A stretch of 64,000 nt of DNA. It comes from Trichocoleus sp. Lineage in GTDB: Bacteria; Cyanobacteriota; Cyanobacteriia; Elainellales; Elainellaceae. The stretch is from NCBI GenBank assembly GCA_036702865.1, contig DATNQD010000036.1, forward strand, positions 87,414 through 151,413, read 5' to 3'. The notes under the pieces were generated by a model. The model was not told where the DNA came from. It saw only the letters and a list, made by a program, of their open reading frames with translations, and made no database searches. Positions 9,392 through 19,821 of this stretch are shown piece after piece (position 1 is the stretch's first letter; every line of letters starts with the position of its first letter). A program made the position numbers and the translations under genes.

Positions 9392-10042
9392 TTACGCGAA
9401 ACAAAGCACAACTATCCAAAACATCAGGTGAGTAGTCACGATTAACCAAAACTCAATTTGATACGATCTTTTTTTGCTTTTGTGATTGAGGTTCCGTTGA
9501 GCGATGAATGCACCGATCCAACCACCCATCATTTCAGCCAAATGCAAGTTTTTTTCAGATATTCTTCTTTCCCCTCTTTTCGCCCGAAGCTTATCTTCAG
9601 CATAGAGTAGATATGTTAATAAACTCATTCCTAAATAGAGAAAGGTAGGGGATAAGTAGAGAAAAACAGGAAGTGAACTAGAACTCGTTAAAGCAAGCTT
9701 AATGATTCCCAGTAGAGGAATAATGGGCAAGACGATAATTACTAATATTGTAGATACAACTGATTTGTTTTTATGTTTGTTTTTTGCAGAAATATCTTTA
9801 GATAAAGAACTTATTTGACGTGATTCTTTTGATATAAAAGCATTGCAAGCGCAACTTCTACCGTTGTTATCACTTGTTAAATAGTAATAAATTAAGTCGC
9901 CATGCTTGGGGCGATAACTTGTATCTTTGAAAGCTGTAATGTGAATAAAGATTTCTTGGCTACCATCGACTGGCTTAATAAAACCAAATCCTCGATCGTC
10001 TTTCCAAGTTACGAGTATCCCTTTACGCAAGGTAGATTTCAT
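9392..10042 (-). CDS. Cold-shock domain / DUF1294 membrane fusion protein
   Basis: A fusion of two known modules in about 216 residues. Residues 1-65 form a cold-shock nucleic-acid-binding domain with the RNP1-like GFGFIKPVDG and RNP2-like IFIHITAF. The C-terminal part is a DUF1294 integral-membrane domain. It has two hydrophobic segments before a conserved polar stretch (LLYAEDKLRAKRGERRISEKNLHL, then GGWIGAF) and a last transmembrane helix at the C-terminus. The architecture is known in other bacteria, with a soluble RNA-binding head tethered to the membrane; its function is not established. ATG at 10042 is chosen over GTG at 10060 because the cold-shock fold begins right after it. The region is AT-richer than its neighbours. 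Confidence 0.82.
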   Translation of the reverse strand: MKSTLRKGILVTWKDDRGFGFIKPVDGSQEIFIHITAFKDTSYRPKHGDLIYYYLTSDNNGRSCACNAFISKESRQISSLSKDISAKNKHKNKSVVSTILVIIVLPIIPLLGIIKLALTSSSSLPVFLYLSPTFLYLGMSLLTYLLYAEDKLRAKRGERRISEKNLHLAEMMGGWIGAFIAQRNLNHKSKKRSYQIEFWLIVTTHLMFWIVVLCFA

Positions 10043-10192
10043 AAAACAGCTCTGACTCACAGCCTACTGATTTGAGTATTCCCAACCCACTTATCCGTCT
10101 CACTTTCCTCTCGCTGTGCCTCCGTTGCTCCCTCCCCAATCACGCTAGACTCAAAACGGTAATGATTCCGGTATCGAGTTCTGGTAGCCCCC

Positions 10193-12271
10193 ATGACGAA
10201 TCGACTGGCGAACGCCCAAAGTCTCTATCTCCGCAAGCACGCCGAAAACCCGATCGACTGGTGGACTTGGTGCGATGAGGCACTCGAAAAAGCCAAGCAA
10301 GAGAATAAGCCTATCTTCTTGTCGATCGGCTACTCAAGCTGTCACTGGTGCACGGTGATGGAGGGCGAAGCGTTCTCTGACCCAACGATCGCAGAATACA
10401 TGAACGCGAACTATGTACCGATTAAAGTCGATCGGGAAGAACGCCCGGATCTTGACAGTATTTACATGCAGGCGCTCCAGCTAATCACCGGACAGGGCGG
10501 CTGGCCGCTTAATATCTTTTTGTCTCCTGACGATCGCATTCCTTTTTATGGCGGCACCTATTTTCCGGTCGATGCGAAATATGGACGACCCGGATTTTTG
10601 CAGGTCTTACAGGCGCTCCGCAACTTCTACGACAACGAAGGTGTGAAACTGCGATCGATTAAAGATGAGATTTTAGAACGTTTGCAGCAGGGAGCCATCA
10701 CACAGGGAAACGGAGAACTAACCGCTGAGCTACTGGAGCAAGGCTTACTCTACAGCACTGCCATTCTGGCATCGGAGCGACCCGGACCCAGTTTTCCGAT
10801 GATTCCCTATGCCGGAGCCGCTTTGAGAGCAGCCAGGTTTAACCTCCCAGAGGCAGAATACGACCCTCTGGAAACTGCGAAACAGCGAGGCTTAGATTTA
10901 GCGTTGGGCGGAATATATGACCATGTGGGCGGCGGATTCCATCGCTACACCGTTGACGCAACCTGGACAGTCCCTCACTTCGAGAAGATGCTCTATGACA
11001 ATGGGCAAATTGTCGAATACTTGGCAGATCTATGGGCTTTGGGAATCAAAGAGCCTGCATTTGAACGGGCGATCGACGGCACAGTGCAATGGTTGAAGCG
11101 CGAGATGACTGCCCCAGAAGGCTACTTCTACGCTGCTCAAGATGCCGATAGCTTCGTCACTACAACAGACATGGAGCCAGAAGAAGGCGCGTTCTATGTC
11201 TGGAGCTATGCTGACCTGGAAACGCTCTTAACGCCAGAAGAACTTGCTGAACTACAAGCCCAATTCACCGTCACACCATCCGGCAACTTTGAAGGTCAAA
11301 ACGTTCTGCAACGCCGCCATCCCGGAACTCTATCACCCAGTTTAGAAATTGCACTAAAGAAATTGTTTACGGTGCGCTACGGCAAACCTCTGGCTGAGAT
11401 CCCCACCTTTCCCCCGGCTCGGAATAATCAGGAAGCCAAAACATATCCCTGGACAGGACGCATCCCTTCCGTTACCGACCCCAAAATGATCGTCGCCTGG
11501 AATAGCTTGATGATCTCTGGATTAGCGCGATCGGCTGCTGTCTTCCAAAACTCTGAATACCTGGAACTTGCTGCTCAAGCTGCTCAATTCATCCTGGATC
11601 ACCAACAGGTTAACGATCGGCTGCATCGGCTTAACTACGACGGGCAGGCGAGCGTTATTGCTCAATCAGAAGACTACGCTCTCTTTATCAAAGCCTTGTT
11701 AGATCTCCACCAAGCCATACTCTCCCTGAAACCTGCCATCCCAACTCTGAAACTGGAACCCCAACCCTGGCTCGATCGCGCCATTCAAATCCAAACTGAG
11801 TTCGATGAGTTTCTTTGGAGCCTGGAGCTAAGCGGCTATTACAACACAGACGAAAGAGCCGATTTAGTGGTGCGGGAGCGGAGCTATGACGACAATGCCA
11901 ACCCTTCTGCCAACGGCATCGCCATTGCAAACCTGATGCGGCTGTTCCTCCTCACCGAAGACCTGGAATACTTCGATCGCGCTGAACAAGCCCTTATGGC
12001 TTTCAGTACCGTCATGACCGAACTGCCGCAAACCTGCCCCAGCCTTTTTGCTGCCCTTGATTGGTTCCGTAACCCAACGTTGATTCGCACCACTGCCGAT
12101 CGCATTCCTTCATTCAGTACTCAATACCTCCCAACAGTCGCTTACCGTAGTGATAGCAACTTACCAGAAGAGGCGATCGGGTTAGTTTGTCAGGGCGTAA
12201 GCTGCCAGGAACCAGCGCGAAGCCCAGAACAGATGCAAGCCCAAATTCAAAAAAGTCTCGCCAGAATGTAA
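10193..12271 (+). CDS. Thioredoxin-like DUF255 protein (YyaL/SSP411 family)
   Basis: A 692-residue cytoplasmic protein. The first 160 residues are a thioredoxin-like DUF255 domain with a Cys50-His-Trp-Cys53 redox-type motif ([10 protein letters not shown]) and the hallmark [12 protein letters not shown] and GGTYFP segments. The rest is an alpha/alpha-barrel resembling glycoside-hydrolase/epimerase folds ([31 protein letters not shown]). The family, which includes YyaL and human spermatogenesis-associated protein 20, is widely conserved, but its reaction is unknown. ATG at 10193. It is monocistronic and convergent with the gene at 12370. Confidence 0.9.
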   Translation: MTNRLANAQSLYLRKHAENPIDWWTWCDEALEKAKQENKPIFLSIGYSSCHWCTVMEGEAFSDPTIAEYMNANYVPIKVDREERPDLDSIYMQALQLITGQGGWPLNIFLSPDDRIPFYGGTYFPVDAKYGRPGFLQVLQALRNFYDNEGVKLRSIKDEILERLQQGAITQGNGELTAELLEQGLLYSTAILASERPGPSFPMIPYAGAALRAARFNLPEAEYDPLETAKQRGLDLALGGIYDHVGGGFHRYTVDATWTVPHFEKMLYDNGQIVEYLADLWALGIKEPAFERAIDGTVQWLKREMTAPEGYFYAAQDADSFVTTTDMEPEEGAFYVWSYADLETLLTPEELAELQAQFTVTPSGNFEGQNVLQRRHPGTLSPSLEIALKKLFTVRYGKPLAEIPTFPPARNNQEAKTYPWTGRIPSVTDPKMIVAWNSLMISGLARSAAVFQNSEYLELAAQAAQFILDHQQVNDRLHRLNYDGQASVIAQSEDYALFIKALLDLHQAILSLKPAIPTLKLEPQPWLDRAIQIQTEFDEFLWSLELSGYYNTDERADLVVRERSYDDNANPSANGIAIANLMRLFLLTEDLEYFDRAEQALMAFSTVMTELPQTCPSLFAALDWFRNPTLIRTTADRIPSFSTQYLPTVAYRSDSNLPEEAIGLVCQGVSCQEPARSPEQMQAQIQKSLARM

Positions 12272-12309
12272 CACCGGGAAATCGCTTTCTAACCAGTTCT
12301 TATGCAAAG

Positions 12310-12326
12310 TCCCCCAAATTGGGGGA
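12310..12326. repeat. CCCCCAAATTGGGGG hairpin between convergent genes
   Basis: A near-perfect palindrome TCCCCC-AAATT-GGGGGA followed by TTAGGGAAC. Elements of this type are dispersed in cyanobacterial genomes. It could act as a bidirectional transcription stop, but it has no U-tract. Confidence 0.6.
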
Positions 12327-12369
12327 TTAGGGAACAAGTGCGGCGTCTTTAAAGCTTCTAAACAATTGA

Positions 12370-13674
12370 CTATGATCCAGACTCTAAGCGACGTTCCCAC
12401 TCCGCATCAATTTTGTCCGATCGCAGCAGTTCTTGTTCGGTCAAATCTGTTTCAGTGCTGTAAGCCAGGTCTTTCTCATCAACAACAGTGGTTGCGGCAA
12501 ATTGATGGGCAAAAGTAAGCTTATGCTGCAGCACAGGATTTGATTCATTCAGGATGACTGCATATTGCTGGCGTTTCTCATTGCGAGCCTCAATCTTACG
12601 GTTGCGCTGCTGAATCCAGAAGTAACGGATCAGGGGAATGGCAACAAACCCCAACCCATAACCTAACAGCACCGGAAAGATCCCCGAAACAAAAGCAACC
12701 AGTCCACCGAGTTGAGCTGCGATCGTACCATCGCGCAGCAAAGACCAGAGCACCAAAGCCAACACTAAATTCACACCACCCAGACCTGCGGCAATCACTT
12801 TCTGACCACTACTCGCCTGACTAAAGCGATAAGGTAACTCCTTCAAATAAGCAGCCAGCGCCTGAGTTTTGCTTTGACGAGCTGTCACTTGAAGTTCTGG
12901 AAAGTAGTAAACAATTTGCCCTTCTGGACTAACTTCCGGTCGCCCATTAAAGCGCGTCAGGACAGGCAGCATATAGTCTTCATATTCCTGCTTGAAGCCT
13001 GTGCCCAAATCATCCAAATAAGGCGCAATCTGTTCTGCCACAACTGCCCCACCATTGTTGCGAATCACAGTAGCGATCGACTTCCAGCGACGTTCCTCTA
13101 AGTCAGCATTCGGGTTACCATCGCCAAACAGGAAGGAGAAAACTGCTTCCAGAAAATTCATCTGCCGATCGCCATTCGAAAGTCGCCGTTTCTTTTCGTG
13201 GGAGCGATCGTCCCGATAACCGGGTGTAAAAATCCAGAACCAGTCGCCCACCCAGAGGTTTGGCATAAACACCATTCCTCCATCATCGCGGCTGTCATTA
13301 TCTCCACGGCTAGAGCTTAGAGCAATACTAATCACAATAACTGCGAGAAGCATTAGCACGATCGAGGCAATGATCAGAATCCCAAAGGAAACCCGAATCA
13401 AGTAGAACAAGACACCCCAAATGCGACTCCACGATTCCTGTAATCGCAGTTTGAAATACTTGTTGCGAATCACATCCCGAAAGTTGCGCTGAAACAGATA
13501 AGCAATCTCCCCAGATTCAGAAACCTGAAGATGCCCTCCTGCCTCAGCAGACAAAGCCAGTAGCTCCCGCTCAGCAATTTTGACATCTAAACCTGCCTGG
13601 GATGCCACATCGCCAACCGTGACGCGGTATCCAAGTTGCTCAACTGCCCGCATAATGCCGGGGTTTGGAGTCAT
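12370..13674 (-). CDS. Conserved cyanobacterial membrane protein
   Basis: A 434-residue protein. The first 70 residues look like a helical, winged-helix-like module (YRVTVGDVASQAGLDVKIAERELLALSAEAGG). A transmembrane segment follows near 95-125 (ILIIASIVLMLLAVIVISIAL), then a soluble part with a second similar module around residues 190-265. Two further hydrophobic regions lie near 295-350, and a charged tail follows. I believe related proteins occur across cyanobacteria and in plastids, without a firm function. The duplicated helical module suggests binding of a partner or regulatory role rather than catalysis. It stands alone on the minus strand. Confidence 0.65.
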   Translation of the reverse strand: MTPNPGIMRAVEQLGYRVTVGDVASQAGLDVKIAERELLALSAEAGGHLQVSESGEIAYLFQRNFRDVIRNKYFKLRLQESWSRIWGVLFYLIRVSFGILIIASIVLMLLAVIVISIALSSSRGDNDSRDDGGMVFMPNLWVGDWFWIFTPGYRDDRSHEKKRRLSNGDRQMNFLEAVFSFLFGDGNPNADLEERRWKSIATVIRNNGGAVVAEQIAPYLDDLGTGFKQEYEDYMLPVLTRFNGRPEVSPEGQIVYYFPELQVTARQSKTQALAAYLKELPYRFSQASSGQKVIAAGLGGVNLVLALVLWSLLRDGTIAAQLGGLVAFVSGIFPVLLGYGLGFVAIPLIRYFWIQQRNRKIEARNEKRQQYAVILNESNPVLQHKLTFAHQFAATTVVDEKDLAYSTETDLTEQELLRSDKIDAEWERRLESGS

Positions 13675-13817
13675 ACTCCCTCCTAGGGAATAAAACGATC
13701 GACACTTTTCTTCCAGTATAGGGAGCGCGCTCGGCTGTTAGGGGTACGGATGAAGGATTGAAAAGTGCAGGCATTACACATAGACATCCTACTGTTCGTT
13801 AGAAACCGCAGTCTACA

Positions 13818-14423
13818 ATGACGACATTAGACCTGTTCGAGCAACCGAACACTATGAATATCCTGACTCTTAATCTGGATACGGTTCATTTAACCGACGA
13901 CCAGTTTTATCAGCTGTGTCAGCGCAACCGAGACTGGCAATTTGAACTTTCAGCTACAGGAGAATTACTTGTCATGTCACCTGTTGGCGGCGAAAGCGGC
14001 AATAAGGAAGCCAGTTTAATTACCGATGTTGAGATTTGGAATCGGCAAACCAAACTAGGCTATGTCTTCAGTTCCTCCACAATTTTCAAGCTGCCCAATG
14101 GCGCAAACCGATCGCCCGATGTCGCCTGGATTCGAAAAGACCGATGGGAAGCACTGACGCTAGAACAACGCCGCAAATTCCCACCGATCGCTCCCGATTT
14201 TGTCATTGAACTACGCTCTGCAACGGATGCCTTAGAACCGCTTCAAATCAAAATGCAGGAATATATGAGCAGCGGCGTTCGCTTAGGTTGGTTGATTAAC
14301 CTTCAAGATCAGCAGGTTGAGATTTATCACATTGGACAACCGATCGACATTCAGCCTTTACCGATCGAACTATCTGGCGAAGATGTATTGCCCAATTTCA
14401 GCCTGGACTTAGCTGAGCTATAG
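13818..14423 (+). CDS. Uma2 family (DUF820) putative restriction-fold nuclease
   Basis: A 201-residue member of the Uma2/DUF820 family, hugely expanded in cyanobacteria and built on a PD-(D/E)xK nuclease fold. The fold's signature appears as [12 protein letters not shown] (Asp) followed by [13 protein letters not shown] (the D...E-x-R core) and a later [22 protein letters not shown] segment. The biological role of the family is unknown; it is often treated as accessory. ATG at 13818, with a possible internal ATG at 13854 (MNILTLN). Its last six bases overlap the convergent gatA stop. Confidence 0.88.
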   Translation: MTTLDLFEQPNTMNILTLNLDTVHLTDDQFYQLCQRNRDWQFELSATGELLVMSPVGGESGNKEASLITDVEIWNRQTKLGYVFSSSTIFKLPNGANRSPDVAWIRKDRWEALTLEQRRKFPPIAPDFVIELRSATDALEPLQIKMQEYMSSGVRLGWLINLQDQQVEIYHIGQPIDIQPLPIELSGEDVLPNFSLDLAEL

Positions 14424-15875
14424 CTTGGGCGAACGGAGGTGCCATTCGGTAGCTTGCTCATAAGCATAAGCCGCCTGCAACAGTTTTTCTTCTTCCAGCA
14501 CATTCCCAATCATTTGCAGCCCGATCGGCAGCCCTTTATCATCAAACCCACAGGGAAGGCTGATACCAGGAAGACCTGCCAAGTTGACTGGAATCGTCAT
14601 CAAATCAGAAAGATACATACTGATTGGATCATCCGTCTTTTCGCCTGCTTTAAATGCGGTCGTCGGTGCAGTCGGGCAGACCAGCACATCGACTTGCTCG
14701 AAGGCTTGCTCAAAGTCTCGCTTGATTAGCGTTCGCACTTTTTGTGCTTTGAGATAATAAGCATCGTAATATCCAGCAGACAGCGCATAAGTACCGATCA
14801 TGATGCGCCGCTTGACTTCTGCCCCAAAACCCTCAGCGCGAGTCTGGGTGTACATATTCAGCAAATTGTCAGGATTTTCGGTGCGGAAGCCATATTTCAC
14901 ACCGTCATAGCGTGCCAGATTTGCCGAAGCTTCTGAAGGCGCGATGATGTAGTAAGTCGGCAATCCATAACGGAACTGCGGACAAGAAATTTCTTTCACC
15001 TCTGCTCCCAATGCCTGAAGCTGCTCGATCGCCTTCTGCACTGCATCTCCCACAATCGGGTCAAGTCCTTCCCCAAAGGTTTCCTTGATGATCCCAATCC
15101 GGAATTTCCGTTTGGCATTGAGTTCAGGGGTCAAAGCACTAGCATAGTTAGGAACCTGAACTTTGAGGCTTGTCGAGTCTTTTGCGTCATATCCAGCAAT
15201 CGCCCCCAGCAAAATTGCAGCATCTTCCACCGATCGCCCAAATGGGCCAATTTGATCAAGCGAAGAGGCATAAGCCACTAATCCATACCGGGAAACTAGA
15301 CCATAGGTTGGCTTCAGTCCCACGACGCCACAAAACGATGCAGGCTGACGGATCGATCCACCTGTATCAGAACCGAGCGCAACAACGCATTCATCCCCAG
15401 CAACCGCAGCCGCCGAACCACCCGAAGAACCACCCGGAACCCGCTCCAAATCCCAAGGATTGGCAGTGAGTTGATAGGCAGAAGATTCCGTTGAGCTGCC
15501 CATCGCAAACTCATCCATGTTGGTTTTGCCAACCATCACCGCCCCTGCTTCAGCCAATTTTTGAGTCACGGTAGACTCGTAGGGCGGCACAAATCCTTGC
15601 AGAATCTTGGAACCGCAGGTCGTCTGAATTCCTTTCGTGCACATATTGTCTTTAATGCCGATCGGAATTCCTGCCAGTAAGCCAATTTCTTCTCCGGCAG
15701 CAATTTTGGCATCCACCTGTTTTGCTTGCTCTAATGCGCGATCGACAGTCACAGCCAAAAAGCTATGTAGCTTGGGTTCTAGCTGCTGGATGCGATCGAG
15801 AGACTCCTGCGCAATCTCAACAGCAGAACGTTCTTTGTTAACTAGTTGGTCGTGCAACTCGCGGATGGATGCCAT
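14418..15875 (-). CDS. gatA: Asp/Glu-tRNA amidotransferase subunit A
   Basis: GatA is the amidase subunit of GatCAB, which converts Glu-tRNAGln (and Asp-tRNAAsn) to the amidated forms. The 485-residue product has the full amidase signature. By spacing with characterised GatA, the catalytic triad is Lys75 (in GIPIGIKDN), cis-Ser150 (in GGSSGGS) and nucleophile Ser174 (in [11 protein letters not shown]). The C-terminal part ([20 protein letters not shown]) is typical. gatB and gatC are not nearby, which is usual in cyanobacteria. ATG at 15875. Confidence 0.97.
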   Translation of the reverse strand: MASIRELHDQLVNKERSAVEIAQESLDRIQQLEPKLHSFLAVTVDRALEQAKQVDAKIAAGEEIGLLAGIPIGIKDNMCTKGIQTTCGSKILQGFVPPYESTVTQKLAEAGAVMVGKTNMDEFAMGSSTESSAYQLTANPWDLERVPGGSSGGSAAAVAGDECVVALGSDTGGSIRQPASFCGVVGLKPTYGLVSRYGLVAYASSLDQIGPFGRSVEDAAILLGAIAGYDAKDSTSLKVQVPNYASALTPELNAKRKFRIGIIKETFGEGLDPIVGDAVQKAIEQLQALGAEVKEISCPQFRYGLPTYYIIAPSEASANLARYDGVKYGFRTENPDNLLNMYTQTRAEGFGAEVKRRIMIGTYALSAGYYDAYYLKAQKVRTLIKRDFEQAFEQVDVLVCPTAPTTAFKAGEKTDDPISMYLSDLMTIPVNLAGLPGISLPCGFDDKGLPIGLQMIGNVLEEEKLLQAAYAYEQATEWHLRSPKL

Positions 15876-16408
15876 GCGATGACCTCAGAATTCAGCCCGT
15901 ACAAAACTCAGCAGCTACCAATGTATCGTCAAATGAAGCCAGATTGCAGTTCTAGCCATACAAATTCCAATGAGAGCAAGGAATCCTGATTCCGAAGTTC
16001 CAATCTTTCGTCACTCCGCTCCTGTCCCCTGGCTTCCTATCGCTTCCCTACCTGTGATCCATAGCACAAGCAATATTGATCGCGCCATGTATGATCCTCA
16101 TACCAATCAGCCTGTGAGTCATAAGCACTATCAGAGAGACAACGAACAGGATGGGTTTGGTTGACAGATCCACGTTTTTCCTCTGTAAAGCGGTAATAAA
16201 AGCAGTGCAAGGGAGCTTCATTCGGGTATATGGTTCAATCGCTGAGGGGAACGTCATTATGCAGTTATGCAGCCTTTCTCTCTACAGCGAACACTGTATG
16301 ATTTTCCTAACCGTCGATCGCCGAGATAGAACAACTTTGTGACTCCAGTGATTAAAGCACTGAATTCTGGGCACACTTTATTTGTAGGGAACCTTTCTGG
16401 CATCAGCT
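15876..16408. other. Intergenic region between gatA and pilB
   Basis: A 533-base divergent region that must hold the gatA and pilB promoters. The short open frames in it look non-coding. I see no clear promoter pair, riboswitch or strong hairpin. Confidence 0.4.
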
Positions 16409-18412
16409 ATGGCTAATTCCTCGTCGCAGCGGCGTGCTCTGGTCGTACAGCATAATTTCTCCCCTTTCAGCAATAAGCTGGTTCAGTCCGGCTATGTCAA
16501 CAATGAGCAGATGCAACAAGCGCTCATTGAAAGCCGGAAGACGGGTAGACCACTTACAGATGTGCTGATGACGATGACGGGGCAGCAGCTACCGCCTGAC
16601 ATCATCCGCCAATATAAGAAGCAACAACTTTTTGAACTCAAGATCCTATATGGGGTCGAGTCACTTGACCCTGAACTCGGGCAGATCAGTACTAGCCAGA
16701 TTGGTCAACTGATCGAAACGCTAATTCCGGTCGATCTTTGCCGTCGCTATCGGTTCATTCCCTTGTCCCGAAATGACGATCCGCCTTTTGTCCTGGTGGC
16801 AATGGTCAACCCAGATGACCTCGCTGCTCAAGACGACCTTAACCGCATTCTCCGTCCACAGGGTCTTGCACTCCAACGGATGGTCATCACGACTGAAGAT
16901 TATCAACGCCTGATCTCGCAATATCTGGACGAGCAGGTCGAGCGCCAGAAACAGATTGATCAACAGTCCAAGGTGGATGTCAAGGGAGACATTGAAAACC
17001 TGGAATATCTGGATCTGGAAGAAGCTTCAGAAGATGATGCAGATGCCAACCTTGATACAGCCCTCCAAGATCCTGAAGCCGCCCCGATCGTCGCTCTAGC
17101 CAACAAAATTCTGGCAAAAGCCCTTCAGGAGGGAATTTCTGATATTCACATTGAGCCACAAGAGGAAGAGCTGCGGATTCGCTTCCGCAAGGATGGTGTG
17201 CTGCGTCAGGGCTTGGAGTCTCTGCCCAAGAAAATTATTCCAGCTTTAACAGCCCGCTTTAAGATCATGTCAAACCTGGACATCTCCGAACGCCGGATGC
17301 CCCAGGATGGTAGAATTCGCCGCTTCTTTGACAACCGTAAAGTAGACTTCCGAGTCAACACGCTCCCCAGTCGCTACGGTGAAAAAATTTGTCTCCGCAT
17401 TCTAGACAACTCTGCTACTCAGTTAGGTCTCGATAAGCTGATTACGGACCAGGAAACCCTACAAACAGTTCAAGACATGGTGTCTCGTCCTTTCGGGTTG
17501 ATCCTGGTTACGGGTCCCACAGGTTCGGGTAAAACAACCACGCTTTATTCAGCACTGGCAGAACGAAATGATCCGGGCGTCAACATCAGCACAGCAGAAG
17601 ACCCAATCGAATATTCGCTTCCGGGTCTAACTCAGGTGCAGGTCATCCGCGAGAAAGGCATGGACTTTGCCTCGATCCTGCGGGCATTCCTGCGGCAAGA
17701 CCCGGATGTGATTCTAGTGGGTGAGACTCGTGACAGGGAAACGGCAAAAACGGCGATCGAAGCAGCTTTGACCGGACACTTAGTTCTGACAACGCTGCAT
17801 ACCAATGATGCTGCTAGCGCCATTGCTCGTCTTGAGGAAATGGGCGTTGAGTCTTTCATGGTGTCGAGTTCGCTGATTGGGGTTCTGGCACAGCGTCTGA
17901 TGCGGCGCGTCTGCTCTGATTGCAAAATTTCCTACACCCCTAGCCCTGAAGATTTGGCTCGTTTTGGACTCTCTGTTTCGGCGGAATCAGATGTAACCTT
18001 CTATCAAGCGAATTCTCTCACTGTCGATGAAATTCAGCAGGCAAAAACAGCAGGTACACTTTGTCCCGCCTGTAAGGGAATTGGCTATAAGGGCAGATGC
18101 GGGGTTTACGAGGTGATGCGCGTTACAGAGCGAATGCAGGCATTGATTACTGAAGGCGCACCCACCGAGCGGATTAAGGAAGCAGCCGTTGAAGAGGGGA
18201 TGAAAACCCTTCTTGCCTACAGCCTCAGTCTCGTTCGCCAAGGCGCAACAACGTTGGAAGAAGTGGAAAGAGTTACGTTTACAGATTCGGGGCTAGAAGC
18301 TGAACTCAAAGCAAAGCGCAAAACCTCGCTGACCTGTCGCTGCTGTACTGCTGATTTGAAAGTCGAGTGGATGGACTGCCCCTTTTGCACTACGCCCCGC
18401 TTTCAGGACTAA
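16409..18412 (+). CDS. pilB: Type IV pilus extension ATPase PilB
   Basis: PilB is the hexameric ATPase that powers pilus assembly at the inner membrane. The N-terminus (FSNKLVQSGYVNNEQMQQALIES) is a MshEN-type domain of the kind that can bind c-di-GMP. A second N-terminal domain follows, then the GspE/PilB motor: Walker A GPTGSGKT at 369-376, Asp box around TAEDPIEY, Walker B in DPDVILVGETRD, and His box GHLVLTTLHTN. A Cys4 zinc site is present (CSDCKISY ... CPACKGIGYKGRCG). The last about 25 residues add a second cysteine cluster, C-x-C-C-x11-C-P-F-C. In Synechocystis the PilB1 C-terminus docks Hfq. 667 residues; first gene of pilB-pilT-pilC. Confidence 0.96.
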   Translation: MANSSSQRRALVVQHNFSPFSNKLVQSGYVNNEQMQQALIESRKTGRPLTDVLMTMTGQQLPPDIIRQYKKQQLFELKILYGVESLDPELGQISTSQIGQLIETLIPVDLCRRYRFIPLSRNDDPPFVLVAMVNPDDLAAQDDLNRILRPQGLALQRMVITTEDYQRLISQYLDEQVERQKQIDQQSKVDVKGDIENLEYLDLEEASEDDADANLDTALQDPEAAPIVALANKILAKALQEGISDIHIEPQEEELRIRFRKDGVLRQGLESLPKKIIPALTARFKIMSNLDISERRMPQDGRIRRFFDNRKVDFRVNTLPSRYGEKICLRILDNSATQLGLDKLITDQETLQTVQDMVSRPFGLILVTGPTGSGKTTTLYSALAERNDPGVNISTAEDPIEYSLPGLTQVQVIREKGMDFASILRAFLRQDPDVILVGETRDRETAKTAIEAALTGHLVLTTLHTNDAASAIARLEEMGVESFMVSSSLIGVLAQRLMRRVCSDCKISYTPSPEDLARFGLSVSAESDVTFYQANSLTVDEIQQAKTAGTLCPACKGIGYKGRCGVYEVMRVTERMQALITEGAPTERIKEAAVEEGMKTLLAYSLSLVRQGATTLEEVERVTFTDSGLEAELKAKRKTSLTCRCCTADLKVEWMDCPFCTTPRFQD

Positions 18413-18575
18413 TTAGGCATCGATCGCCTCACCCTGGCACTCAACGATTCCACGTAGATTTGTCCATTGTCTACTTCTAGCAGCCTCGACATCCCCTTAG
18501 GATTAGAACAAAACAAACCCAAATCATCTTTTACCCGCTAAAAAGCAGTCAAGCCTTTTTTAGGAGAGAGCAACT

Positions 18576-19697
18576 ATGGAGTTAATGATCGAAGACTTGA
18601 TGGAACAACTGATAGAGATGGGCGGCTCAGATATGCACCTATCAGCAGGCGTTCCTCCCTATTTCCGCCTTAGCGGTAAATTGACTCCGATCGGAGATGA
18701 ACCCCTCACTGCCGATCAGTGCCAGCGGCTAATCTTCAGTATGCTCAACAACACTCAGCGTAAAAACCTGGAGCAAAATTGGGAGTTAGATTGCTCCTAC
18801 GGCGTTAAAGGACTGGCACGCTTCCGGGTCAATGTCTATAAGGATCGGGGAACCTATGCTGCCTGTCTGCGGGCGCTCAGTTCCAAAATCCCTAATTTTG
18901 ACAAGCTTGGACTACCCGACGTGGTTCGGGAAATGGCAGAGAAGCCGAGAGGCTTAATTCTGGTCACAGGACCAACAGGCTCCGGTAAGACCACGACCCT
19001 AGCTGCCATGATCGACCTCATCAACCGCACTAGGGCAGAACACATTTTGACGATCGAAGACCCGATCGAATTTGTGTATGAACCAATCAAGAGCGTCATT
19101 CACCAGCGTCAGCTTGGGGAAGATACCAAGAGTTTTGCCAACGCCTTAAAGGCGGCTCTACGGGAAGATCCTGATATCATTCTGATTGGTGAGATGCGAG
19201 ACTTGGAAACCATTTCACTTGCCATCTCCGCTGCAGAAACCGGACACCTCGTTTTTGGAACACTCCATACGAGTTCCGCCTCGCAAACGGTAGACCGGAT
19301 CATCGACGTATTTCCCGCTGAGCGGCAGCAGCAGGTCCGAATACAGCTCTCCAACTCGCTTGTAGCCGTATTCAGCCAGACCCTCGTTCAAAAGAAAAAC
19401 CCGAAGCCAGGCGAATATGGTCGAGTGATGTCACAAGAGATCATGATCGTCACGCCTGCTATTTCTAACCTCATCCGCGAAGGTAAAACCTCACAGATCT
19501 ACTCCGCAATTCAGACAGGCGGTAAGTTAAACATGCAAACCTTAGAGAAGGTGCTAGCAGACCAGTACAAAGCGGGCACAATCTCTTTTGAGGCAGCAAT
19601 GTCTAAAACCTCCCGCCCAGATGAATTGCAGCGTCTGATTGGAAGCGTTCCTGGAACAGCAACAAAATCGGGCATGGCTGGAGCCGCTGCCCATTAA
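18576..19697 (+). CDS. pilT: Type IV pilus retraction ATPase PilT
   Basis: PilT depolymerises the pilus, giving twitching motility. The 373-residue product has the PilT order: N-terminal PAS-like domain (MGGSDMHLSAGVPPYFR), Walker A GPTGSGKT at 132-139, Asp box LTIEDPIEF, Walker B in DPDIILIGEMRD, and the His box GHLVFGTLHTS. A C-terminal PilT segment rich in Gln/Arg (FPAERQQQVRIQLSNSL) follows. It lies 163 bases after pilB on the same strand with AGGAGAG about seven bases before ATG at 18576. Confidence 0.96.
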   Translation: MELMIEDLMEQLIEMGGSDMHLSAGVPPYFRLSGKLTPIGDEPLTADQCQRLIFSMLNNTQRKNLEQNWELDCSYGVKGLARFRVNVYKDRGTYAACLRALSSKIPNFDKLGLPDVVREMAEKPRGLILVTGPTGSGKTTTLAAMIDLINRTRAEHILTIEDPIEFVYEPIKSVIHQRQLGEDTKSFANALKAALREDPDIILIGEMRDLETISLAISAAETGHLVFGTLHTSSASQTVDRIIDVFPAERQQQVRIQLSNSLVAVFSQTLVQKKNPKPGEYGRVMSQEIMIVTPAISNLIREGKTSQIYSAIQTGGKLNMQTLEKVLADQYKAGTISFEAAMSKTSRPDELQRLIGSVPGTATKSGMAGAAAH

Positions 19698-19821
19698 ACG
19701 ATCGCCCTTTGTGAACATTGTAAAATGACCCAAGTTCCTAGGGGCGACAGCTGAACTAGAATCAACACAGTCAAACAGAGCTAAAACACTGAACTAATCG
19801 TCATTTCACTAAGTTTGAATT

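Noticed and set aside
15970..16342. Three short overlapping frames between gatA and pilB
   Set aside because: They lie on both strands, lack ribosome sites and show no conserved pattern.
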